Origin: Sphingomonas sp. BK580
GTDB lineage: Bacteria; Pseudomonadota; Alphaproteobacteria; Sphingomonadales; Sphingomonadaceae
Assembly (NCBI RefSeq): GCF_014194975.1
Contig: NZ_JACIAY010000011.1
Coordinates: 1-64,000, forward strand
DNA: 64,000 nt
Direction: 5' to 3'
Positions 25,067-34,621 of this stretch are shown here, piece after piece (position 1 is the stretch's first letter; each line of letters begins with the position of its first letter). Under the pieces are notes generated by a model. That model was not told where the DNA came from, did not search any database, and saw only the letters and a program-made list of their open reading frames with translations. Made by a program: the position numbers and the translations under genes.

Positions 25067-27395
25067 CCCCAAGGGCACGCGGCGCGACATCCGCAACAAC
25101 CGTCTGGCGATCCCGCAGGAGCACCATTCCTCGCGCGGCGATACTCCCCGCAACTCAGGCAATTTCACCCGCGGTTCGCAGCTCCTGAACACCCAGGTGC
25201 TGATGTGGCTGCAGGGGGCCAAACTGCCGGTCCTGATGTGGCTCGGCGTGTTCGCCCTCGCCTACGTCATCATCCTCTCCATCACTCTCGACGAGAACAA
25301 CGTGCAGCTCATCTGCATGCGGATCCTCTCGAGCCTCTGGAATTGGGTCGCTCTCGACAATCTGAAGCAGGTCGATCTCCGCATGCCGGATGGTAGCCTG
25401 CACCGCACGATCATGGGCTATGTGTCCTACGTCCCGGAGGTCGTGCGCGCCTGGGACAAGGCGGTTCGCGGCGTCATCGGATCGGCGATGATTGCCACCT
25501 GTGTGACGGTGCCGCTGGCCATCTGGTTCGTCGATTTCTCCAAGCGCCGTGGCAAGGCGATGATCCAGGAGCGCCACGAGCGCGGCGCCATGCTGGTCGA
25601 GCGCGATCTGCTCTACGCCGAGATCGTCCAGCACAACAAAATCGAGTTCGTGAAGGAGGCTCAGACCCTCTTCCCCGGCAAGACCGCGAAGGAGGTGCTG
25701 AAGCTGCCGTTCGGGGCGCGGAAAGCCGGCGGCATCCACCACCCCTATTACATCGCCGGCATCCCCTACCCGCACCGCCTCGAGCAGTCCCATACGATGC
25801 TGCTCGGCACCACCGGCTCGGGCAAAACAACGGCGCTGCGCAAGCACATCCAGCAGATGCGCGAGCGCCAGGACAGCGCCGTCGTCTTCGACCTGACGGG
25901 GGCCTATGTGGAGGCCTTCTACGACCCCGAGCGCGACACGATCCTGAACCCGCTCGATGCGCGCTGCCCGGCCTGGTCGATCTTCAACGACTGCACCACC
26001 TACAGCGAGTTCACCGCCGCGGCAGCCGCCCTGATCCCGTCGGATGGCGGGGCGGCTGAGCCCTTCTGGGCGCTCGCCGCGCGCACCCTGTTCATCGAGA
26101 TGTGCATGAAGCTCATCGAGAAGAACATGATGTCGAACCAGGCACTGGCCGACAACCTCATGACGGCCGACCTGAAGCAGGTTCACAAGCACCTTGCGAA
26201 GACGATCGCGGACCCGATCACGGCGCCCGAAGCGGCGAAGATGGCAGAGTCGATCCGGGCCGTTTTCAACACCAATGCGCAGGTGCTGCGCTTCCTCCCC
26301 GACACCGGTCCGACCTACTCGATCAGGGGATGGATGACCGGCGAGAAAAAGCCCGGCTCGATCCTCTTCATCACCTCCAACTACACCGACCTCGAGATGA
26401 ACCGGGCGCTGCTGACGCTGTGGTCCAACCTCGCGATCCACTCGCTCATGACGATGGCGAAAACCCGGTCGCTCAGGACCTGGTTCATGTTTGACGAGCT
26501 GGGCGCGCTGCACCGCCTGCCGGCGATCGAAAGCGGCCTCCAGACCGCGCGAAACTACGGCGGGGCGATGATCCTCGGTCTGCACTCGTTCGACAAGCTC
26601 GTGCAGGTCTACGGCGAGGAAAACGCGCGCAACCTGTCGTCACTCGCGCGCACCAAGCTGATCCTCGCCGCAGCCGACCTCGACACTGCCGAGCAGTGCG
26701 CACGATACATCGGGAACCGCGAGATCCGGCAGATGGATGAGGGGTATAGCTACGGCTACAACAGCACCCGAGACGCCTCGACCCTGACGCCCCGCAAGCA
26801 GATCGAGCCGCTCGTCATCCCCGACGACATCACGAACCTGCCGTCGATGCACGGCTTCATCAAATTTCCCGACGGTTTTCCCGCCGCGCGCATTCAGCTC
26901 GAGTGGGAGCATTATCCCAAGGTCGCGGAGGGCTTCGTGCCCCGCAAACCGGACAAGCCGGACGACGCCGGGTCGAGTGTGCGCGGAGGTGGAGGCAAGC
27001 CGAAAGGTGGTGATGACGAAGGCGGGCGTGGGGAGTCGCTGGCGCTGACGGAGGACGAGGTGACGCCCGCGAACGAGGCGAACAACCTCGCCGCCAGCAT
27101 CCTCTCACAGCCGACCGAGGGCGAGCTGGACCGGTCCAACGACGGCCTGTCGCTCGATGCCACTGCAAGGGGCAGTGGCGACCCGCGTGCCGCGTCTTCC
27201 AGCGAGCGTACCAGCGACGAAGATCGCGACGAGCGCGCTAAGTCGATGAACGGCCAAAGCGTAGTGCCGCAGCCGGAGCATCGTGACCGCGGCGACCGCA
27301 CGTCGATGGACGAACGCTCCGAGGATCTGTCGATCCGGGAGGCACGCGACGCCTTCCCCGATGAGATCGACGACGGCCTGGGCATGGGCGACTGA
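25053..27395 (+). CDS. traD: Type IV coupling protein, TraD/TrwB class
   Basis: From ATG 25053 the protein has 780 residues. Two N-terminal membrane helices (about 58-77 and 141-160) flank a small periplasmic segment. The RecA-like ATPase core has Walker A GTTGSGKTT at 252-260 and Walker B WFMFDELGA at 477-485. The C-terminal 140 residues are acidic, low-complexity and probably disordered, a feature of F-type TraD. It recruits the relaxosome to the secretion channel and powers DNA export. The relaxase gene starts one base after its stop. Confidence 0.93.
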   Translation: MARDDPKGTRRDIRNNRLAIPQEHHSSRGDTPRNSGNFTRGSQLLNTQVLMWLQGAKLPVLMWLGVFALAYVIILSITLDENNVQLICMRILSSLWNWVALDNLKQVDLRMPDGSLHRTIMGYVSYVPEVVRAWDKAVRGVIGSAMIATCVTVPLAIWFVDFSKRRGKAMIQERHERGAMLVERDLLYAEIVQHNKIEFVKEAQTLFPGKTAKEVLKLPFGARKAGGIHHPYYIAGIPYPHRLEQSHTMLLGTTGSGKTTALRKHIQQMRERQDSAVVFDLTGAYVEAFYDPERDTILNPLDARCPAWSIFNDCTTYSEFTAAAAALIPSDGGAAEPFWALAARTLFIEMCMKLIEKNMMSNQALADNLMTADLKQVHKHLAKTIADPITAPEAAKMAESIRAVFNTNAQVLRFLPDTGPTYSIRGWMTGEKKPGSILFITSNYTDLEMNRALLTLWSNLAIHSLMTMAKTRSLRTWFMFDELGALHRLPAIESGLQTARNYGGAMILGLHSFDKLVQVYGEENARNLSSLARTKLILAAADLDTAEQCARYIGNREIRQMDEGYSYGYNSTRDASTLTPRKQIEPLVIPDDITNLPSMHGFIKFPDGFPAARIQLEWEHYPKVAEGFVPRKPDKPDDAGSSVRGGGGKPKGGDDEGGRGESLALTEDEVTPANEANNLAASILSQPTEGELDRSNDGLSLDATARGSGDPRAASSSERTSDEDRDERAKSMNGQSVVPQPEHRDRGDRTSMDERSEDLSIREARDAFPDEIDDGLGMGD

Positions 27396-27396
27396 C

Positions 27397-30300
27397 ATGC
27401 ACTCGATCGCAAGCGTGAAGTCGGCCTCGGGCGCGGCGAAATACTTCACCAAGGACGACTATGTCGCCGGTGCCTATTACACCGACGAGAAAGCCGGCGA
27501 GGTCAGCCTGTGGGGCGGTGAAGGCGCGGCCGCAGCCGGCCTCACCGGTACCGTCACGCAGGAGGCGTTCAGCAAGGTCCTGCACGGCGAGCTGCCGTCG
27601 GGCGAGGAGGTCGACCAGCGCGCCGGTCGCCGCACAGGCTACGACCTCACCTTCTCGGCGCCGAAGTCGGTGTCGATCATGGCCTATATCGCTGGAGACA
27701 AGCGCATCCTCGGGCCCGACGGCGCGCACACCAAGGCGGTTCAGCAGACGATGCGCTGGGTCGAGAAGAACCTCGCCGAGACCCGCATCACCAAGGACGG
27801 CAAGACCGAGACGGTGAAGACCGGCAACCTGGTCTATGCGCTCTTCCAGCATGACACGAGCCGCGCGCTCGACCCGCAGGCCCACATCCACGCGATCACC
27901 GCCAACATGACGATGGGACCGGACGGCGAGTGGCACGCGCTGCACGCCGACAAGATCTGGGCCAACAACACCCTCATCGGTGCGATCTATCACGCCTACC
28001 TGCGCAACGAGCTGGAGAAGCTCGGCTACCAGCTGGTCGCCAGCGGCAAGAACGGTACGTTCGAGATCGTCGGCGTGCCGAAGGAGGTGCTCGACACCTT
28101 CAGCCAGCGCCGTGAACAGATCCTCGAGAAGGCGGCCGAGCTCGGCATCGTCTCACCCAAAGGGCGCGACGGCGTCACCGTCACCACCCGCGATCCGAAG
28201 CTCAGCATCGAGGATCGCGATGGCCTGGTGCTCGAGTGGATGAAGGAGGCGGCCGAGAAAGGTTTCGACGGAAAGGAGCTGCTCGACAACGCGACGCGGC
28301 TCGCTGCCAAAATGGAGCAGCGTGAAGGCGCCGGGCCGATCGCGCGCAGCTACCACGCCATCGCCGACGCCGTGAAGGTTGCGCGCGACACCGTGTCCGG
28401 GATGCTGCGCTCGCCGGATCCTTTGATTGATCGCGGCATCGTTCGCCTGTCGCAGACCCCCGGTCAGGCCGGCGCGCAGATCGCTGTCGCCTCAGCAATC
28501 CGCAGCCTCAGCGAGAACGAGGCTGCCATCGAGAAGAACCAGATCGCCAAGAAGGCGCTCAACTACAACATATCCGGAGTCACGATCGAACAGGTCGAGG
28601 CCCGCATCGAGCAGCTGATCGAGAAGGGCAAGCTGCTGCCGGGAGAGATCCGCCACGAAGGGCGGATGGTGGAAGCCGTGACGACGCCGGAGGCGCTCAG
28701 GACCGAGGAGAAGATCCTCGAGCGGGTGGAGGCAGGCAAGGACAGCGCAAAGGCGCTGGTGGCGCCCTCAGAGGCTCCAGACCGCCTGCAGGCCGCCTCC
28801 CCTCACCCGCTCAACGAGGGACAGCTCGCAGCCGCCACGCTGATCGTCTCCACCACGGATCGTGTCGTAGCCGTTCAGGGCATCGCCGGCGCAGGCAAGT
28901 CGACCATGCTTCAGGCGGTCGCGCGCGTCGTGGAGGCCGAGGGCAAGTCGGTGCTCGGCCTCGCCTTTCAGAACAAGATGGTGACCGACATGAAGCAGGG
29001 CATGGCGCGGCCCGACGCCATTCCGGCGCGGGAGATGTCGGTCGATCAGATGGAGGCGGTCGGCGTCAGCGCTGAGACGCTCGCTCACTTCATTTGGCAC
29101 AACGAGAAGCACGCCACCAACCCGAACACGCCCGCAGCGCAGGCTCGGCGCGACGAGCTGAAGGATACCGTCATCGTCGTCGACGAGACGTCGATGGTGT
29201 CGAACGATCAGATGCTGAAGATGCTGACGATCGCGGAGGCGCTCGGCATCGAGAAGATCGCGCTCATCGGCGACCGCCAGCAGCTGCTCCCCATCAACGC
29301 CGGTAAGGCGTTCGCGATGATGCAGGCGGCCAGGATCGGTTTGGCGCGCATGGATGAGAACCTGCGCCAGCAGACCGACCAGCTGAAGACCGTGGCCGCC
29401 CTCGCCAACGTCGGCCGCTCCGGCCAGGCGATGAAGGTGCTCGGCGACAAGGTGGTCGAGCATGAGGATCCCGCAGCGAAGGCGTCCGAGCTGTGGCTGG
29501 AGCTGACACCCGCGGAGCGGGCAGAAACTGCCATCTTCGCTTCCGGGCGCGCGACCCGAGCGGCCATCAACAAGGCGGTGCAGAAGGGCTTGCTGGATGA
29601 GGATACGCTGAAGGGCGACGGGTTGTTCGTGACCGTCATTCAGAACGTCAACCTGCCGAAGGAGGACCTCCGTTACGCCCAGTCCTACGCGAAGGGCCAG
29701 CGGCTCGAGGTGAAGGGCTACGTCGCCGAGCTCGATCTCAAACGCGGCTCGGCGGAGGTGACGCGCGTCTTCGCGAACGGGAAGGTCGAGATTGTCAAAG
29801 ACGGCCAACGGATCAGGTTCGATCCGCAGAAGATTGATCCCATGATCGGCCGGGATCGCATGTCGCTTGCCACGCTCGAGACGATCAAGATCCACGAAGG
29901 CGACCGCATCCGCTGGACCGACAACGACAAGGAACGCGGCATCGACAATGCCTCCTTGGCGACCATCACGGGGATTGAGGGCGGCAAGGTCACCGTCGAG
30001 CTGGCGAACAAGGAGAAGCTCACACTCGAGAAAGGTGATCCGATGATGCAGCGGATGGACCTCGCCTACTCGCTCAACATGCACATGGCGCAGGGTGTTA
30101 CGACAAACAAAGCCATCACGGTGATGCTCAGTTACGAGCGCAACCTCTCCAATCAGCGCCTCTTCAACGTCGGGGTGACCCGCATCCGCTTCGACCTAAC
30201 CATGGTGGTCGACAATCAGGAGAAGCTCGAGCGGCAGCTCGATCGCAACCGCGGTGACAAGACTGCGTCCTTGGAAAGCCTAGGTCGCCTCGACATCGAC

Positions 30301-30657
30301 GGCACATCCTCGCGCAACCAGTTGGCAGACGATGCCCTGAGTGCCGCGGCCGCGTCACTTGACCATGATGAGGTCGGCAAGACGCTCTTCGACGTTGCCA
30401 GCCTCGATCTCACCGACCTGCCCGACATGGGCAAGTCGGAGACGGATTACTCCGATCCGAAGCAATTCGACGCCGACACCCCGTCGACCGATCGTAAGAA
30501 CGGCGAGGATCACGAGAAGCCCGCCGAATTGCGCAAGGATGACGAGCTCGGGCTGCGGCCGCTCAACATGGACGACCTGAGCGCCCTGCCCGCCATGCCT
30601 GCAATTGCCGACCAGATACCCGGATTGCCGCAGAAGCACCTTGGCCTGGACATGTGA
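27397..30657 (+). CDS. traI: MobF conjugative relaxase-helicase, TrwC/TraI class
   Basis: From ATG 27397 the protein has 1086 residues. The N-terminal relaxase has candidate nicking tyrosines at Y16, Y22, Y27 and Y28 and the metal-binding HUH histidines H152, H163 and H165 (FQHDTSRALDP, AHIHAI). The helicase half has Walker A GIAGAGKST at about 495 and Walker B VVDETSMVS at about 594. A C-terminal UvrD-like end contains AYSLNMHMAQGVT. It nicks oriT, stays bound to the 5' end and unwinds the strand. It is somewhat longer than TrwC, with an acidic C-terminal tail. Confidence 0.94.
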   Translation: MHSIASVKSASGAAKYFTKDDYVAGAYYTDEKAGEVSLWGGEGAAAAGLTGTVTQEAFSKVLHGELPSGEEVDQRAGRRTGYDLTFSAPKSVSIMAYIAGDKRILGPDGAHTKAVQQTMRWVEKNLAETRITKDGKTETVKTGNLVYALFQHDTSRALDPQAHIHAITANMTMGPDGEWHALHADKIWANNTLIGAIYHAYLRNELEKLGYQLVASGKNGTFEIVGVPKEVLDTFSQRREQILEKAAELGIVSPKGRDGVTVTTRDPKLSIEDRDGLVLEWMKEAAEKGFDGKELLDNATRLAAKMEQREGAGPIARSYHAIADAVKVARDTVSGMLRSPDPLIDRGIVRLSQTPGQAGAQIAVASAIRSLSENEAAIEKNQIAKKALNYNISGVTIEQVEARIEQLIEKGKLLPGEIRHEGRMVEAVTTPEALRTEEKILERVEAGKDSAKALVAPSEAPDRLQAASPHPLNEGQLAAATLIVSTTDRVVAVQGIAGAGKSTMLQAVARVVEAEGKSVLGLAFQNKMVTDMKQGMARPDAIPAREMSVDQMEAVGVSAETLAHFIWHNEKHATNPNTPAAQARRDELKDTVIVVDETSMVSNDQMLKMLTIAEALGIEKIALIGDRQQLLPINAGKAFAMMQAARIGLARMDENLRQQTDQLKTVAALANVGRSGQAMKVLGDKVVEHEDPAAKASELWLELTPAERAETAIFASGRATRAAINKAVQKGLLDEDTLKGDGLFVTVIQNVNLPKEDLRYAQSYAKGQRLEVKGYVAELDLKRGSAEVTRVFANGKVEIVKDGQRIRFDPQKIDPMIGRDRMSLATLETIKIHEGDRIRWTDNDKERGIDNASLATITGIEGGKVTVELANKEKLTLEKGDPMMQRMDLAYSLNMHMAQGVTTNKAITVMLSYERNLSNQRLFNVGVTRIRFDLTMVVDNQEKLERQLDRNRGDKTASLESLGRLDIDGTSSRNQLADDALSAAAASLDHDEVGKTLFDVASLDLTDLPDMGKSETDYSDPKQFDADTPSTDRKNGEDHEKPAELRKDDELGLRPLNMDDLSALPAMPAIADQIPGLPQKHLGLDM

Positions 30658-30665
30658 GGAGCGAC

Positions 30666-31400
30666 ATGACCCTTATCGTTGAAGGCACTTTAGACACCCT
30701 CCCGAAGGCAGTGCTGCGGGATTTGGTCGATCTGGCGCGACGCGATGGCGAGCGCCTGGTCATCATCGACAATGGCTACGATCTGCCGTCGACGATTGCC
30801 GATCCGCAGATCGACCTCCTGCTCGACCCGGCGTTCGGAAATTGGGACTTCTTCGCCGATCACCTATCGCATCAGGATTTCGCGCGAGCGGCAGAGGCGA
30901 TCACGGCGTCGCCGCACGGAGGGTTGTTCTTCCATCAGGTGACCGCCCTGCTGGTTGAGGAGTTCTTGCACAGCGAAGCCGGCGAGCCGGGCGGCAGTCT
31001 CGCCGGTGTGCGAAAGCGGGCCCTGTCGCTTCAACCCGGTGAGGTGAGGTCGTGGCTTGAACGCCTCGAGCTTGCGTCCGGTGACGAGGCGGATCGCCTG
31101 TCCTTCTCTGTGCTCGCCTACCTCGTCCTGAGCTGCAGCTTTTGTCCGTACGAGGGCAAGCGGCCTCGCGTCTCAGTTCGGCGCTGGTTGGCCGGAGCGC
31201 CCGGCAGCATCCTTTTCATGGCGTCCGGCCCAGGCGGGCGCGATCCCATGATCGCCGCGGCGATCGCGTGCATCGTCGAGCTGGAGGCAGCTGCTGGTCG
31301 CACGGTCCATCTCGCAGGAAAGCCGGACGAGACCGGCAAGAACATAGCGGCAAGACGTGCTCTGCAGGTAGCCGGAGGTAGCCAATGGACCGGTCGATAG
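30666..31400 (+). CDS. Degenerate TraD-like ATPase paralogue lacking Walker motifs
   Basis: The start at 30666 follows GAGGAG. The 244 residues align by eye to the middle of the TraD core in this window: VIIDNGYDL (32-40) to VVFDLTGAY, LLLDPAFGNWDFFAD (51-65) to TILNPLDARCPAWSIFND, FARAAEAIT to FTAAAAALI, and VRRWLAGAPGSILFMAS (171-187) to IRGWMTGEKKPGSILFITS. The Walker A region, Walker B and both membrane helices are absent. It may be a non-catalytic partner or regulator of TraD, or a decaying duplicate; the intact frame and good ribosome site favour function. Confidence 0.6.
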   Translation: MTLIVEGTLDTLPKAVLRDLVDLARRDGERLVIIDNGYDLPSTIADPQIDLLLDPAFGNWDFFADHLSHQDFARAAEAITASPHGGLFFHQVTALLVEEFLHSEAGEPGGSLAGVRKRALSLQPGEVRSWLERLELASGDEADRLSFSVLAYLVLSCSFCPYEGKRPRVSVRRWLAGAPGSILFMASGPGGRDPMIAAAIACIVELEAAAGRTVHLAGKPDETGKNIAARRALQVAGGSQWTGR

Positions 31401-31888
31401 CTCTGCTCGTCGCCATCGTATGCGTCATTGCTATCCTGAAAGCGCTCGGCGCGGGCAACCTGTTCGGTCCGCCGCGACCGGTTGCCAAGCGCTTCCTGAC
31501 GCCGCGCGAGACAGCGATGCTGACGACGCTGGAGCGTGCCCTGCCCCACTGCCGCATCCACGCCCAGGTTGCGATGGGCGCGCTGCTGCAGGTGCCGAAT
31601 AACCCACTGCGCAAGCGCAAGCTGTCCGATCGCAACGCATTCTCGCAGAAGATCGTCGACTTCGTGGCACAGGACCGAGCGACTGGCGCGATCCTCGCTC
31701 TGATCGAGGTCGATGACCGCAGTCACCATGCCGGGCGCGACCGCGTACGTGACGAGATGACCGGGCATGCGGGTTACCGGACGATCCGCATCCCCGGCCG
31801 CGTCCAACCCAACTACCACGACGTCGTCGCGATCGTAGGCCACCTCCGCCTTCCGATCTCGCCGACCCTCGATGGTCAGCCCGCGTGA
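31385..31888 (+). CDS. DUF2726-like membrane-anchored protein
   Basis: The 167-residue protein has an N-terminal membrane helix (about 5-22). A DUF2726-like domain follows with FLTPRETAMLTTLERALP, KIVDFVAQDRATGAILALIEVDDRSH and the closing GYRTIRIPGR, a fold related to restriction-type nucleases. The conserved D-x(n)-E-V-D pattern is visible, but cleavage activity is not established. It overlaps the previous gene by 16 bases and the next by four, so the string after traI is one operon. Confidence 0.75.
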   Translation: MDRSIALLVAIVCVIAILKALGAGNLFGPPRPVAKRFLTPRETAMLTTLERALPHCRIHAQVAMGALLQVPNNPLRKRKLSDRNAFSQKIVDFVAQDRATGAILALIEVDDRSHHAGRDRVRDEMTGHAGYRTIRIPGRVQPNYHDVVAIVGHLRLPISPTLDGQPA

Positions 31889-32172
31889 CGCGCGTTGTTG
31901 CCAACGATGTCGCTGAAGGCGGTGCCGACCTGGCGGAGCTGGCGGCCGAGTATCGTACCCTCGCCTTCAAGATCATGGAGCGATCGAACGTCGCCGCGGC
32001 CCACCTCGTCCTCGCCGCTGCCACGCTGGCGCCCGAGTGTGAGCAGGAGCGTGAGGTCGCGGACTATTTCGGTGAGGTGGTCGCTGCCTTTGCCGACCAG
32101 CTGGCTGCGATCCACCGCCGCAGGCGCCTGCAGCAGCTTCGACAGGGGGAGCAGCTCGATGGGCCTCGATGA
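31885..32172 (+). CDS. Small helical protein in the transfer operon
   Basis: The 95-residue protein starts at GTG 31885, overlapping the preceding stop (GTGA). It is nearly all helical (ADLAELAAEYRTLAFKIMER, then EREVADYFGEVVAAFADQL) with an arginine-rich end. No membrane segment. Function unknown; the overlap indicates a real, coupled gene. Confidence 0.55.
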   Translation: MTRVVANDVAEGGADLAELAAEYRTLAFKIMERSNVAAAHLVLAAATLAPECEQEREVADYFGEVVAAFADQLAAIHRRRRLQQLRQGEQLDGPR

Positions 32173-32929
32173 CCGTGACTACATGCGCGAGCGCTATCGA
32201 AAGCGTCAGGGCCTCGACCAAGGCGAGACGACCTGGAACGACAAGAAGGCACGGCGTGAGCAGTCCAGCGCCGGCTACAAGAAGGCGGTGCCGCTCGGTA
32301 GCGCCAGCTGGATCGGTAAGCCGATTAAGACGAAGAGCAGCGGGAGCGGAGGCGGTGCCTGGTTCGCAGCCAAGAACCGCGGCTTCGACTATCAGAAGGG
32401 GCGCTTCCGCCCTCCCCCTCCCCTCTTCAAGCCGCACCCCTTGCAGGGATTGGTGCTGCTTCTGTCAGCGGTCGGCATCCTCATCCCGGCCTATCGTGAG
32501 GCAAAGCGGGCCGGCTGGTTCCCGGACAGAACACCAGAGATCGCGTTCCCGGCAACCGGTACCGTCACCGTGAGCAACGACGTCAACCCGCTCAGTGCGA
32601 CCTCGCGGATGACGGTCGCAACCGACCAGGCCAACGCCGTCGTCCAGCTTTTCAAGCCCGAAACAGACGCTCACGTTATCTCGGTCTATGTTCATCGTAA
32701 CGATGATGTCACAGTCCCCGTGCCTCCTGGCACCTACCGGATGAAGATCATCGAGGGGGACAAATGGCACGGCACGACGAGCTATTTTGGGCCGTCGACG
32801 ACGTACGAGACGGTCGTGCGACCGATGGTCTTCACCCGCCGGCGCGGCGCCGGGATCGATCTTCATCGATCACCGGCCGGCACTCTCCATACGAGCATCA
32901 ACATCAAAGATCCGAAGCCACTGAATTGA
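32159..32929 (+). CDS. Single-pass membrane protein in the transfer operon
   Basis: From ATG 32159 (AGGGGGAG upstream) the protein has 256 residues. A basic, glycine-rich cytoplasmic N-terminus precedes one membrane helix at about residues 97-112 (GLVLLLSAVGILIPAY). The periplasmic domain of about 140 residues is beta-rich (VQLFKPETDAHVISVYVHRN, TVPVPPGTYRMKIIEGDKW). It overlaps the preceding gene by 14 bases. The domain looks like a carboxypeptidase-regulatory or PEGA-type sandwich, but I do not assign it. Confidence 0.6.
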   Translation: MGLDDRDYMRERYRKRQGLDQGETTWNDKKARREQSSAGYKKAVPLGSASWIGKPIKTKSSGSGGGAWFAAKNRGFDYQKGRFRPPPPLFKPHPLQGLVLLLSAVGILIPAYREAKRAGWFPDRTPEIAFPATGTVTVSNDVNPLSATSRMTVATDQANAVVQLFKPETDAHVISVYVHRNDDVTVPVPPGTYRMKIIEGDKWHGTTSYFGPSTTYETVVRPMVFTRRRGAGIDLHRSPAGTLHTSINIKDPKPLN

Positions 32930-32945
32930 ACCAAGGGAGGGTACA

Positions 32946-33794
32946 ATGCACAGGACACTCGCACTCATTTCGCTGCTGGCGCTGACAACGGCGCCAGCGC
33001 TGGCACAGAAGACCGGCAAGGGCGGCATCGGCATCGACGAGACCACTGAGGTGCCGCGATGCGACCGTTCGCTTGGGACGATCGCGCTGGTTGAGGAACG
33101 TGCTGCAGGCGGCCCCGAGGAAGGTCTGCCGCCCGGTCTCGCCGCTATGATGCGGATGGCGCAGGCGCAAAATGGGGGAAGCCAGCGTGTCGACCCCCTC
33201 CCCCTCCTAAAGCTGCTCGTAGCGCAGTCGGGTTGCTTCCAGGTGGTCGACCGCGGTGAGGGCTTCGACGCTCTCCAACGCGAGCGCCAGCTCGCTGCCG
33301 GCGGCTCGGTTGCCGGAGCGAACAACCAAGCGACGCTCAAGGCGGCCGACTACCTGCTCCAGGCGAAGGTGCTCTACTCGGACAACGACTCCGGTGGCAG
33401 CGGAGGTGGGCTCGGGTCGATGTTCCCCGGCGGCCTCGGCTTCAAGCAGAAGGTCAAATCGAGCCAGACCATGCTGACACTGGTCGAGGTGAAGACCGGC
33501 ATTCAGCAGGCGATCGCGACCGGGTCGGCAAGAAAGAAGGACATCTCCGTACTTGGTGGGGGCCTCCTCGATAACGCCGGCGTCGGCGCACTCGGCGGAA
33601 CCTACACCAGCACCGACATGGGGAAGATAACCTCGCTTGCCATGCTTGACGCCTTCCGGAAGCTGACGACGCAGGCGCAATCGCGCATCGCACCCGCTGT
33701 CGTTGCCTCCCCTACCCCGCAAGCTCCGCCGGCAGCGACCGGCGTCGTTGCCGGAAGTCCGCCTGTCTCGAACACCGCTGCTCCTAGGCAGTGA
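32946..33794 (+). CDS. CsgG/HfaB-like periplasmic or outer-membrane protein
   Basis: The 282-residue protein has a clear signal peptide (cleavage near TAPALAQ). It then shows the CsgG-type pattern: a lead-in strand, DPLPLLKLLVAQSGCFQVVDRGEGFDALQRER (read in two parts), AADYLLQAKVLYSD and TMLTLVEVKTGIQQAIATGSA. CsgG proteins form secretion pores or envelope scaffolds, usually as lipoproteins; no lipobox cysteine is present here. The C-terminus is Pro/Ala-rich. It lies 16 bases after the preceding gene. Confidence 0.65.
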   Translation: MHRTLALISLLALTTAPALAQKTGKGGIGIDETTEVPRCDRSLGTIALVEERAAGGPEEGLPPGLAAMMRMAQAQNGGSQRVDPLPLLKLLVAQSGCFQVVDRGEGFDALQRERQLAAGGSVAGANNQATLKAADYLLQAKVLYSDNDSGGSGGGLGSMFPGGLGFKQKVKSSQTMLTLVEVKTGIQQAIATGSARKKDISVLGGGLLDNAGVGALGGTYTSTDMGKITSLAMLDAFRKLTTQAQSRIAPAVVASPTPQAPPAATGVVAGSPPVSNTAAPRQ

Positions 33795-33877
33795 AGAGAG
33801 GGGGAGAGGAAGGGACGGATGGTCGATGTGCTGTCCGAACCCCACCCTCCTCTCCCCTCCAAACCAAAGGCGCAGCG

Positions 33878-34159
33878 ATGAAGCCGCAGACCCGCCAACG
33901 CGATCTATTTCAGTCGACGGCAGATAGCTGGTGCGATGGCGCGGTGTCGAAGGCGCCGGAGTGGCCGGCTCCGCCCATCGCCATACCATGCGGCTACACC
34001 GCCAAAGATAATCGCCCCTGTCACCGGCTCGCCCATCGACCGGTTATGATCGAAGGCGAACATCTCACGTGCCGGGGCCGCCCGATGCTCTTCTGCGATC
34101 CGGTCTGCTATGAAGGCCTTCAGTCGACGGAAGACGCCGCGGCGAGGAGATCGTCGTAA
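33878..34159 (+). CDS. Small Cys-rich protein, possible zinc binder
   Basis: The start at 33878 (MKPQTRQRD) is preferred over 33791, which overlaps the previous stop and adds a low-complexity leader. The 93 residues carry six cysteines in pairs (WCDG, IPCGYTAKDNRPC, LTCRGRPMLFCDPVC), consistent with metal binding. A ribosome site is weak. No family recognised. Confidence 0.5.
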   Translation: MKPQTRQRDLFQSTADSWCDGAVSKAPEWPAPPIAIPCGYTAKDNRPCHRLAHRPVMIEGEHLTCRGRPMLFCDPVCYEGLQSTEDAAARRSS

Positions 34160-34164
34160 AACAT

Positions 34165-34614
34165 ATGCAGCACGTACGTCACCTTAGCTCGCCTGTTTGC
34201 GGCTACTGCCGAACGCCATTTGCGCCGTGGCCGCCGGAAGGCATCATTGAGCCCTGTCAATCGTGTAAGCGGCCGTCCGTTTTCATCACGATTTTCTGGA
34301 CTCGACCAAGCCGGATATTAGGCACTGGTCTGCTGAGCGCCGGGACGTCACTGTACGGCATTGCCACGCTAAGCTTGGTCCTAGCGTTCATCGTCACACC
34401 CTCTTCCGCTCGCGAGTTTGTCAAAGCATTCACCCTCCTCCTTTTCCTGATTGGGTCGGTGCTCGCGGTGGACGGCATACTAGCCTTGCGGACGGGCGTT
34501 GATCTGACCTGGCGCAGGCTCCGGTATGGAACGGCAGCGAAGGTGATGGGCGCCGGCAAGCTCGCTGCCGCGGCCTTCGCACTCATGCTGGTGCTTACGG
34601 GTGTCAGCATCTAA
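34165..34614 (+). CDS. Membrane protein with N-terminal zinc-ribbon-like motif
   Basis: The 149-residue protein has CGYCRTPF and PCQSCKRPS, a four-cysteine zinc-ribbon-like knuckle at residues 12-34. Three hydrophobic helices follow (about 55-78, 88-106 and 125-147). It is the last gene before the iteron region. Function unknown. Confidence 0.55.
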   Translation: MQHVRHLSSPVCGYCRTPFAPWPPEGIIEPCQSCKRPSVFITIFWTRPSRILGTGLLSAGTSLYGIATLSLVLAFIVTPSSAREFVKAFTLLLFLIGSVLAVDGILALRTGVDLTWRRLRYGTAAKVMGAGKLAAAAFALMLVLTGVSI

Positions 34615-34621
34615 TCAGGAC

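Noticed and set aside
25155..26585. Minus-strand frame of 476 codons opposite traD
   Set aside because: Composition is His/Arg/Asp-rich as expected for an antisense shadow; traD is unambiguous.
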